A stretch of 50,872 nt of DNA, taken from positions 11,840 to 62,711 of the forward strand of contig BRYA01000332.1 in assembly GCA_030267965.1 (NCBI GenBank), in the 5' to 3' direction. The stretch is from Triparma columacea. Taxonomy: Eukaryota > Sar > Bolidophyceae > Parmales > Triparmaceae. A program made the position numbers and the translations under genes. Below are positions 32,853-41,816 of this stretch, in pieces. The notes under the pieces are model-generated. The model saw only the letters and a program-made list of their open reading frames with translations. It did not search any database and had not been told where the DNA came from. Every line of letters starts with the position of its first letter. Within the stretch, counting starts at the first letter, position 1.

Positions 32853-34442
32853 TCAAGGAGATTCCTTTCCCTGTTGCGGAGTAACTTTGTTGTCCCTGCT
32901 CCTCTTAACTTCAACAAGTGACGCCTTGCGGAATTTTAGGTGCGCTTGTGATATCATTTCAGCTTCCACATCCCCCGTTCGAACCTGTGCCATCGCGACG
33001 CCAAAAGGTTCAGGGTGAGAGATTTGTCCGGATTCGTGGATTTTATGGGATTTTCGGGGTTCCGTGGAACTTATACGTACCGTCGTCACCTTACTGACCA
33101 TGAGGACGAGGCAGTGAGGGCTCCGGTATGCGACCCAACAGAAGTGGAACATGAACATGCAAGTTTGCGCAAGCGACATTATGCATAGCTCTCTGGGAGA
33201 GAGCAGGGCGAAGCGAGAGGAGAGAGTGAGCGTTGAAGGCTAGTGTGGGTTGGGGGGTTCGCGCTGAGGGCTAGTTGGGGGTTGGGGGGTTCATGCTGAG
33301 GGCTAGTTGTGGGTTGGGGGGTTCGTGCTGAGGGCTAGTTGTGGGGTTGGGTTCGTGCTGATGGCTAGTTGTGGGGTTGGGTTCGCGCTGAAGGCTAGTG
33401 TGGGTTGGGGGGTTCGCGCTGAGGACTAGTTGTGGGTTGGGGGTTCGCGCTGAGGGCTAGTTGTGGGTTGGGTTCGCGCTGAAGGCTAGTGTGGGTTGGG
33501 GGGTTCGCGCTGAGGGCTAGTATGGGTCGAATTTGTGCTGGAGGCTGGCGTGTCGCCTGGTGTAATTATACCGCACTGTAGGCTTGGCGCGACTTGGTTT
33601 ACTTACGTGCTGCTATACGCTAGACCAGCGAAGCTGATCTTCACGTCGGTCCAATCCGGGATGCTGTCCGTCAGGATCGCAAGCAAAAGCAAGCAGAGAA
33701 TGATGAAAAGTATAGTCGCGGTGACTCGGACCCCATACTTCCGCATGCGGTACGGGAATGCGTCAGAGATTGCGACCAAGGTAAAACCCAGGAATCCCCC
33801 CACAACCCCACCAATGCGGTGGTCTTGGAGGCAAAGCCCCATCATCCCGAAGGCGAATAAACCCGTGCTGAGCAAGATCACTGTGTCGAACGCCTTGACT
33901 ACGCGTGGGAACAGGGCTGCGCTAGAGGTGGAGATCGTAACAACGACGAAGTCCATGGTGAAGGGAACAATTAAGAAGCAGAAGCGTTCGTCGATCAATC
34001 TGAAGATCCCCAGCACAGCGAGGATCTGGCTGATGATGTTGCAAGCTATGGCTGCCTTTCCTCGCCGTCCACGAAACCACCAATGGAGATTCGCGGCCTT
34101 TTCCTTGCCGAGGTATTTATCTCCCATACACAAACCATCAGTAACAAAGGGCTGCAAATCGGGGAGAGCAACGCGCTGTACCACCTTGCTGTCTCGCCGC
34201 ATGGGCACTACATTAGAGCGAGGTGGCTCCGCCATTTGATCGTCACCCCCCTCCCCTGGCACTGCATTAGAGCGAGGTGGCTCCGCCTTTTCCTCGTCAC
34301 CCCCCTCCCCTATCTCCTTTTTACTTCTGCTTCCAGTTGAACACTGCTCTTCGACAACTGAAATAATTTGTTGGCACTGAGCATCCGAAAACTCACCAGA
34401 ACGGATCGCACTCATGGCGACAGAAAATGGTGGTTGTGCCAT
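32853..34442 (-). CDS. Multi-pass membrane protein with repeat-bearing intron
   Basis: Exons (minus) 34442..33607, 33192..33081, 32984..32853; 359 residues, with exact frame at AC|A and ACG|GTT. The N-terminal 110 residues are soluble and contain an 18-residue duplication (AEPPRSN-x-VP) encoded by a 54-bp direct repeat. Then five or six membrane helices follow (KAAIACNIISQILAVLGIFR, LIVPFTMDFVVVTIS, VILLSTGLFAFGMMGLCL, GGVVGGFLGFTLVAISDAF, TATILFIILCLLLLAILT), and exon 2 supplies another (MSLAQTCMFMFHFCWVAY). The last exon is a charged tail. The family is not recognised. The segment at 33179-32853 would look like a separate small gene, but the splice joins make it the C-terminus. Intron 1 (33193..33606) is filled by a minisatellite. 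Confidence 0.72.
33238..33542. repeat. Minisatellite, about 10 copies of a 28-32 bp unit
   Basis: Unit on the plus strand: GGCTAGTTGTGGGTTGGGGG then TTCGCGCTGA. Copies differ by the number of G and by TG insertions. A two-copy higher-order block recurs at about 33330-33420 and 33450-33515. The array occupies most of intron 1 of the membrane-protein gene, whose transcript strand is the C-rich one. Confidence 0.9.
34209..34313 (-). repeat. 54-bp direct repeat in coding sequence
   Basis: Two copies starting at 34211 and 34265 (CATTAGAGCGAGGTGGCTCC), in frame, giving two copies of an 18-residue Glu/Pro/Asp segment in the N-terminal region of the membrane protein. Confidence 0.85.
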
Positions 34443-34833
34443 CAAAACGCGTGTCCGGATGATCTACTGTTGCTTTTTCGCTGTTGCTTTTTCCACACAG
34501 ATCGACGAACTGGATTTATTTGGGCCTTTCGGATTTCTGGATTTGGGCCTTCTACAAACGCTCCCAATCAAAAGTCAGTAAAAACACATTTTGAAGATTG
34601 AAAACGCATTACTTCGGCATTGTTATATCACACTTCCCACAGATATACCCAACTTTTCACAGTCTGTAGCCACAACACAAAATAATCAACCTTCTTCGTC
34701 TCGGTTCCCCAAAGTCAGATCTCAACAAATTTACCACAACTAACCCCTCTTTGCTATCGCTATTACCATAATTAGACTCAGGTGAACAATCATATTGTAT
34801 ACACTACGAGTAATTCACCCAATATACCCAGGA
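34443..34833. promoter_or_regulatory. Divergent intergenic region, membrane protein / NDUFA9
   Basis: 391 bp between start codons, AT-richer than the flanking genes. It must contain both promoters. No clear element was recognised. Confidence 0.35.
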
Positions 34834-36389
34834 ATGCATAGATTTGGAACATCGGCTCAGGCAGCGGTCAGGGTCCATGCTCAGGTGCATGCCCCTGCCC
34901 GGTCTCTGAGCACAGTCGCCCCCAGGGCCTTCTTTTCTAAGCCCAATGCCGCCTCAAAGTACGACGACGATGGCAAAATTGAGTACGGAGGCCGCAACAG
35001 TGAAGCTGGCCTGACTGTTGCTGTGTTTGGGGCAAGTGGGTTCCTGGGACGCTACGTGTGCTCGGAGCTCGGCCAGGTGGGAGTCAAGACTTACATGCCG
35101 AACAGGGGGTGCGAGCTTGAGATGCGCCACTTGAAGCCCTTCTTCGACCTTGGAAGGTGAGTGTGGGGGGGAGAGAGAAGGAGGGGGTGGGGGAAGGAGG
35201 AGCAAAGCAACGACGGCAACAATGACGACGACGACAACGACGACGACAATGACGACGACAACCACCATCTCAAAAAACCGCTTGAATCGAAACAATGTCA
35301 TAATCTCATCAAAACCTCATCTAACATTCATCTAACCCACCCCCAACCCTCCCCCCCTCTAATGCAGGAGCTGGTACCCTGAGTACAGCCCCAGGGACAA
35401 GGAGAGTATCTACCAGGCCATCGGTGACGCTGACGTCGTCGTAAACTTGGTCGGGAAGTACTATGAGACCAAGACCCTGAAGCCCTCCTCCTCCTTCCCT
35501 TTCGTGTCTTATGAGACCAACTTCTCCTTTGAGGAGGCCCACGTTGATGTTCCCCGGCTCATCGCCCAGTGCGCCAAGGACCTAGACGTGAAGTCCTTCG
35601 TCCACGTCTCCTCCGTCGCCGCCCACGAGGACGCCGAATCCGACTGGGCCAAGAGCAAGTGGAGGGGCGAGCAGGCGGTGAAGGAGGCCTTTGACTTCCC
35701 TACCATTGTCAGGAGCTCCCAGCTTTTCGGGCCGGAGGACCGATTACTGCGCTGGTTCGCGTTCGCGGCAAGGACGATGGCTTTCATCCCACTGATTGAC
35801 GGGGGGGAGACGGCCCTCATCAAGCCAGTTTACATGGGGGACGTCGCTGACGCCATCTTCAAGATTGTCAACAAACACGAGAAGTACAAGGGGTGCACCT
35901 TCGAGCTCGAGGGAGAGGACGACTTCACCTACAAGGAGCTCGCAGAGGTAAGCAAGGATAAGGAGGAGGAAGAGGAGATGTCGGCGATAACTATAACTAT
36001 GATTTGACCCTAACCCCCCTCCCCCCCACTTCCTCGTCGTCCAACCTAACTATAATCAGTTCGTCTACGACATTACCGGGCAGACCCCTGCCATGCTCCC
36101 AATCCCTAAGGAGCTCATGCTCATGGGAGCCAAGATCCAGGGCGTTCTCCCCGCCCCCGCCGTAACCGAGGACCAGATCAAGCTCTGGACCCACGACTAC
36201 GTCTCCACCATGGAAAAGGACGACTCCGGCTCCGACGTCCTCGGCTTCAAGAACCTCGACATCACCCCGACGGCAGTGGAAAAGGTGGCCTTCAGCTACC
36301 TCCACCAGTTTAGGGCGGGGGGACACTTCATCATGACGGAGGGGTATCACACGTCAGCAGACCTTTACAGGGGACACAGCAAGAACTAG
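34834..36389 (+). CDS. NDUFA9: NADH dehydrogenase 39-kDa subunit (NDUFA9)
   Basis: Exons 34834..35156, 35368..35947, 36060..36389; 410 residues. An atypical short-chain dehydrogenase subunit of mitochondrial complex I that binds NADPH structurally. Seen: a basic Ala/Arg presequence ending in ARSLSTVAPRAFF; the conserved GGRNSEAGLTVAVFGASGFL with the Rossmann GxxGxxG at 66-72; SELGQVGVKTYMPNRG; VVNLVGKYYETK; KSFVHVSSVAAHEDAESDWA with KSKWRGEQAV; SQLFGPEDRLLRWFA; and KPVYMGDVADAI. These follow NDUFA9 order and spacing. The codon at 34795 would be TTG, so the ATG at 34834 is chosen. An AATAAA at 36440-36445 may be the polyadenylation signal. Intron 1 holds a GAC/GACAA-rich simple repeat at 35220-35265. 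Confidence 0.93.
35220..35265 (+). repeat. (GAC)n-type simple repeat in NDUFA9 intron 1
   Basis: Irregular GACGACGACAA and GACGACAAT words repeated between the donor and the C-rich acceptor tract. Confidence 0.8.
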
Positions 36390-36589
36390 AGAGCATGGAA
36401 ATGGAGGGACTTTGGAGAGTGGGGGGGGAGAAGGACTAGCAATAAAAGAACTTTATCAAAACAACGTGTTTTCCTTTTTGGTTCCATCGAATTCCAGGTT
36501 TTGAAGTGTCAGCCAACTACAAACCAACTCTTATTCAAAGAACACCGAACTTCGTTGGAATCAAGAAATTAAATCTCATTTTTGAGCTC

Positions 36590-37472
36590 ATGTCTACCAG
36601 CGATGCCTCGTACGAGTCCGAGGACTCCTTCGTAGTCGTTGATTCTTTTGATTTCAGCGACTCAATTCCTCCAGTCGAGACCTCAACTTCTTCTGCTCCC
36701 CCTGCTTCGCTTCAGTTCTCGAGAACGAAGAGCTGGTCTGATATCGTGGCGCTGAATATGCCAACAATAGTGTCAGACCCGCCAAGCAGAAGCACCTCAC
36801 CAACTGACAACATCACCGCCAGAAGTGAATGGAAATCACCTCAGATTAAGGTAAGTGTGGACTCAAAATGGTAAAGCGGGCTGATATTGGGTCGTTGGAT
36901 ATTTTAGTTTACTCGATGAATTACATCTTTGCAACTCTAACACCCCTCTCCCCCCTTTCCCAATAAAGGTGATCTCGACCCAGCCTCAACATCCCCTTCC
37001 CCCACCCTCAAACTTGAATATTGAAGACGATGACGATGGAGCAACCGAGATGCTCGCTATCAAGTCCACTGGCGGGGTTGCGAGGGCGAACGGACTTAAG
37101 CTCCGCCCTGATGAGGCCAAGGTGAGTGGGCGGAAGATAAATAGTGATGAGTTGGACGCCTGCATGCAAGGCGCTTCGCATTCCCTACCGTCGTCGCTAT
37201 CGACACCCTTCGCTCCTAACCCTTCTTCCCCCAAACCCCTTCTGCAGAGGAGGAGCTGGATCATTGACAAGAAGGTGAGGGAGGGAAAGTGAGAGCGAAA
37301 GAAAATGGAGCGCGAGGAACAAAACGTTACGGCGTGGTTACGACTCTCACCACCGGAGCGACCGAGCGAAGCAAGCACTGTGTATAAAAGCAAGCCTGGA
37401 ACCCACAAATTCTAACCCATCATTGCTGCAACCCTTTCGCCACAGAATGCCCAGAGGTCACAACACCGGTAG
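36590..37472 (+). CDS. Small acidic, largely disordered protein, unknown
   Basis: Exons 36590..36850, 36969..37121, 37248..37274, 37446..37472; 155 residues; all joins phase 0, and the last two exons are only 27 nt each. The N-terminal part is Ser/Asp/Glu-rich (SYESEDSFVVVDSFDFSDS), with a possible short linear motif (TKSWSDIVALNMP). The C-terminus (RRSWIIDKKNAQRSQHR) is basic and looks like a conserved end motif, but the family is not recognised. Exon 1 and 2 boundaries have strong GTAAGT and GTGAGT donors. The two tiny exons are supported only by frame and consensus; without them the protein would end just after EAK in the intron. Confidence 0.58.
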
Positions 37473-37763
37473 TTGAGGGAAAGTCCTGGGTGTTATGTCA
37501 CAGGGATGGGCTACTGTCGACGACCAACAACATGTGTTGGTGCCGATGGGTGCCGATGGCCTCTGTGTCTTGTGAAGTTTTTGTGCAAGAGTGTGTTGTT
37601 TTAGGTTCAAAATCGTTCGGTTTACACTTACTTTTGTATAAAATAGCAGTAGGCCGGCAGCGACAATATTGTACAACGCTCCAACCCCCGCCCCCCCCCA
37701 TCTCCCATTCTTTCTCCTCTCTCAACCCTCTCGTATGTGCATCCCTTTTCCTTCCCCAGTCAA

Positions 37764-39561
37764 TCAAACCCTATCCAACATGACCTCGAAGTCTCGAATT
37801 ATGTCTTCCGCGCGCTCGATACCTACGCTCACCCTCAGCAGTCCCTCAGGTGAAATTATCCTATCCTCTGGCTCTACGCTCGCCCTGTGTTCTATGAGTG
37901 TCTCTGTCCCCCCCAGGCTGGTGGCCCTCTTGACCAAGTCCGCGCCCGCAGCGACGTCCATCGCCCTCTCCCTACCCCCCTCGACCTCGAAACTTAGCAT
38001 GCCACCGTATCTAACCATCTGCCTTCCTGCGATCTCGTGCTGGGGGTGCGTGGGGAGGCCTGGGTAATGAACAGCAGACACCTTGGGGTGGCTGACGAGG
38101 TACCGTGCGAGCTCCATGGCGTTATCACAAGACCGCTCCACCCTGACGTGCATCGACCTTAGTCCCCGAAGGACGAGAAAGCAATCAAAGGGCGAAGGAA
38201 CGGCCCCGATCAGAGTCTGAACGCTCCTGACGCTCTCCCCAAGTTTTGTTCCGACCTCCCCACCACCAGTAATAACAACCCCGCAGAGCACATCGGAGTG
38301 TCCCCCCATGTACTTGGTCGCGCTGTGGAGCACGCAGTCCGCGCCCAGCAGCAGGGGCTGGGTGATGGTCGGAGGCGCCCAGGTGCTGTCCACAACAACC
38401 ACCACTGAGTCTCCCCCAATTCCCTTCGCCAGTTTGCTCAGCTCTCGTATGTCAGAAACCTTGCAGAGGGGGTTCGAGGGCGACTCCAGCCAAAGCATGG
38501 TCTATGCGGGAGGAGTTTGTGAAGGTTGGGGTAGTAGTAGGAGCGAGGGTAAGTGTTTGTTGACCTATTGTGATCGATCAAATCCTATTCCCCACTTCTC
38601 CACTCCTCCCCCCCCCTCTCACCCCAAAACCAATGTCTCAATTCTAACTCAGCCCCCTGCACTAACCTTTTCGCCTCTCGCCAACGACGTCTCGATGCAG
38701 TCAGTAACTTCGGATATGTTGGTCATATCACAAGGAGTCCAGGAAACTCCAAGGTTCTCCATGACATCAATAAGCTGCGCCGGAACGCCATGGTAGCAGT
38801 CATCAGGGAGCACAACGTGACAGTTTGGGGAGTGTGCCATCATGATTGCCGACGCCGCGGCGAGGCCCGAGCTGAATGCCGAAGCGGTGGGAGGGGGAAT
38901 GGTTGAGGAGGAAGAGGAGCCTGCAACCTCAAGCGAGGCTATAGCCTCCTCCAACGTAGAGCGACTAGGGTTCGATATGCGAGAGTAAATGTGACCGGAC
39001 GCATAGCTTCCGTCCGCCTCCCGAAGAAACGTTGTTGAGGGATCAATTGTGGGAGACAGGCCTGGAGAGTGACTCGTTGGTTTCACTCCGGCATGCGCGA
39101 GAAGCGTCTCAATGTGAGAGACAGCCCTGTGTGAAGGAGTGGGGTTAAGTAGGGTTAAGGGGGGGGGGAGGGGGGGGGGGGAGACGTAGAGATCTGAGGT
39201 GGGAGAAGACAAACAACAAACAACGACAACCCCACGATCTTGTCTCAGGATTTTTTTAACTGCTATCAACATAAGCATGCTCTGGATCTGGCCCCGTAAC
39301 TACTCAGGTCACCAGAGCTTCTTTGAGAAGCCAAGCGTTAAATATTATCATCACAGACAGCATGGAGAGGGGGAAGAAGATTGGGAGGGCGAGTGGTACA
39401 ATCAATAGAATATAGTGTAGAGCAACAATAAAACAGTAGTAGAGCAACAATGAAACACAAGTAAGTTGACACATCATCTCACCTCCGGGCAAACGTCCTG
39501 GAAAGCATTTTTGAGGAGATGGAGGAAATGAAGCTGGGTGGTGATTGGCATTTGAGGACAT
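37764..39561 (-). CDS. Cystathionine gamma-synthase/lyase-type PLP enzyme
   Basis: Exons (minus) 39561..39483, 39193..38667, 38501..37764; 447 residues. A Cys/Met-metabolism PLP enzyme (trans-sulfuration family). Seen: HIYSRISNPSRSTLEEAIASLE (substrate/PLP region), SAFSSGLAAASAIMM (the phosphate-binding loop), VVVVDSTWAPP with the Asp contacting the pyridine nitrogen, and the SATKYMGGHSD motif with the Schiff-base Lys265, then RMHVRVERSCDNAMELA, YPGLPTHPQHE and SLGGTETLIEHRAS near the end. Synthase, beta-lyase and gamma-lyase cannot be told apart by eye. The N-terminal 60 residues are uncertain: the chosen acceptor makes a C-tract part of the coding sequence (Pro-rich run), while a second acceptor at 39127 fits the intron style better but would shift the frame. 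Confidence 0.85.
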
Positions 39562-39592
39562 TTTATTTCACATCTCCTTTTTTGGTGTGGCA
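39562..39592. promoter_or_regulatory. 31-bp gap between two divergent start codons
   Basis: The PLP enzyme ATG (39561, minus) and the sulfotransferase-like ATG (39593, plus) are 31 bp apart. Promoters and leaders must overlap each other or the 5' coding sequence, unless one start is wrong. Confidence 0.55.
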
Positions 39593-41122
39593 ATGCTCGA
39601 GTGGTTCCTTGACTGGTTAGAGTCGACCGCAGCGACTATCGGGCGCACAAAATTGAGGGTGTGCGCCCTTCAGCTGACCATCATCTGCGCTGTGGTGCTA
39701 TCGATTATTGTGGGTTTTGAGGTGAGGAGGGTGGGGCAAGGGGGCGTAGTGGGCAAACGAAGGCGCTTGGGCGCAAAGCACGAGGCCGGAGATTGCGGAT
39801 TTGTCGGCAAGTGGGGTTCGTTTATGGTTAGTGGAGGGGATGGATAGGGGGCATAGGCATGGATAGTCTAGGGGGCATGGGCATGGATAGTCTAGGGTGC
39901 TTTGCCCGCCTCACAACATTGTGCGTTCCCTTACTGTTGGCATGCTCTCCCATCCTCACCGCCCCCCCCCCCCCCGCACTTTCACGTGCGCAACTCCTCA
40001 CAGTTCTACGGCAACATGTCGACGACAAGAATTTTTAAGCAGGAGGTCATTTACCCTCCACCTACTGAAGGAGGCTACATGGCCTGTGAGTCCGGGACCG
40101 TTGTAAACGTTCAGTTCCCGACTGTTGCGAAGAAGACTCTGATTTACAACGGCATTGGGATAATGCTCAGCAAGATAGGGACATGCAAGGCCTGGTACGA
40201 CGTGGGTTTCAGAGGAGAGGAGGGGGAGGAGTGGAGGGGGATGAGCCTGAAAAAAGAAAAGAAGCAGACTGTTGTGAAAAGAATCGTCTGGCCGAACGAA
40301 GGTGGGGAAGCAGATATTGGGGAGAAGGTGAGGGGGGAGGGTGGGAGTGGTTAGTGCAGGCGATTCTGGCGACTGCATTACACTGTGCTCGTATCCGTAA
40401 AAACATTTACGGTGGACTTTATTTTTACACCTTCTGCTCCCCCCCCTCTGCCACACACACAGCTACGAACAGTCTGCACTGGAGACAAATGCATGGTAAA
40501 TGGACCCTTCGGATCGTGCCTGGAAATGGAGAACACCGCCTCGTGCTCTTACATCGCATTCCTGGAGGACCCTGTCGACAGAGTTATCGGACTGTATAAT
40601 GAGAACTGCGTCAATCACGGGGACGACATGATCCTGCACACGAGGGACGAGGGGAAGAAAAGCTGCAGGGAAATGGACATCTTAGAATTCGCCGACGTTA
40701 TAGGAAATGCGTATGTGAAGGAGTTTGCCTCACTCTACTGGAAGAAATTGCGAGGGGTCAAGTGCGAATTGAACCAGGGGGGTTTCTATGAACAGGAGTG
40801 CGAATCCTTCTACAGGACGAACGACTACGAGGCTACAACTGCGATCCTCCACATGACCAAGCACGTCATGGTATTTCCAATGTCTGACATTGTCAGCAGC
40901 CTCTCAAGCCTTGGCTACCTCATCGGCGGCGGCAACTTCAATGTCAAAGATCTTGGCACAGCCTCCCTTATCAAACCTTACGTAGCCATCGACCCCACCT
41001 GGAAGCTCAAGGTCGACAAAAGCACGAGAACGAAAATCGCACAGATACTCCGGCACGACATGAAGCTGTACAAGAAGGCCATAGCCCTCTACGAAAAGGA
41101 GTACAAATCGTGGAAGCCGTAA
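39593..41122 (+). CDS. Type II membrane protein, sulfotransferase-like
   Basis: Exons 39593..39721, 40004..40327, 40463..41122; 370 residues. A short N-tail, then one hydrophobic helix (VCALQLTIICAVVLSIIVGF, residues of about 22-41), then a lumenal part with many cysteines: the arrangement of Golgi glycosyl- and sulfotransferases. The segment YIAFLEDPVDRVIGLYNENC resembles the 3'-phosphate-binding region of Golgi sulfotransferases (R-DP-x-R-x-x-S-x-Y), and the FPTVAKKTLIYNGI region is where the PAPS 5'-phosphosulfate loop would lie, though the usual Lys-x-x-x-Ser/Thr is not exact. The assignment is tentative; a carbohydrate-directed role is inferred. The start ATG is 31 bp from the divergent PLP enzyme. 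Confidence 0.6.
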
Positions 41123-41816
41123 CCGGAGTCGGAGGAGAGGGGGGGAGGAGGGGGTGAGGGTGGCACCAATATTGAGTTTGTGTGAGAAGCAGCAAAACAA
41201 ATACTCTCTTAATCGAACTTAAACAGAATAAAAACGGCATTACAAGAACAAGAACGAGAGGCGTGGAGTGCAAGGGGCAAAAAGTGGACAACAACTATAT
41301 ACAATATTAGCGAAAAGCCGTAATTTATTAACCTTCTGCGCGAACACCAAGCTCCTTCCTACCCAAACACATGTACATCTTGGAATTTCCCTAACTTACC
41401 CAATCCGGATTATTCCTTTATCCTAGAAGTAACGAAGGTAAGCATCGATCGATCGGTTAGATTTAGGGTTATTAATACCCGTAGACAGCCCAAAAGGAGC
41501 CACGGTATTTACAAGTCGACTCAAGGAGTTTTGGGGCAGCGTCTGCCCGTGCCCTCGAAGGAATTGATGAGATCATGCAACTTATCACCCTCACCCTCAC
41601 CCCATTACCCTCACGAAACCTCAAACCGGCGATTGATACACCAGGATAAAAAAGGCTCGTCCCGCGACCAAGTCAGGGGTGCGCCACAAGAGAAGAGGCT
41701 CCAAACCCCCAACCTCCACTCTCTCTCTCGGCTTGTCTTCTATAGAGATCGGACGACAGGAGGGAGGCGGAGAAGAAGAAGGGTTATAGGAGAAGGCGAG
41801 GGAAGAAGCGACGAGG
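41123..41816. other. Intergenic region upstream of the ROCO gene
   Basis: 694 bp; no ORF or RNA gene is supported. It contains the 3' flank of the sulfotransferase-like gene and the presumed promoter and leader of the ROCO gene. A donor-like AAGGTAAGC at 41434-41442 may belong to a 5' UTR intron; this could not be confirmed. Confidence 0.4.

Noticed and set aside
32853..33179. A separate 108-residue gene
   Set aside because: Strong splice sites and matching phases at 33607|33192 and 33081|32984 make these the last exons of the membrane protein, and the joined hydrophobic segment makes sense as its last helix.
33238..33542. CRISPR-like array
   Set aside because: Units are contiguous with no unique spacers, the locus is eukaryotic and the array sits in an intron; it is a minisatellite.
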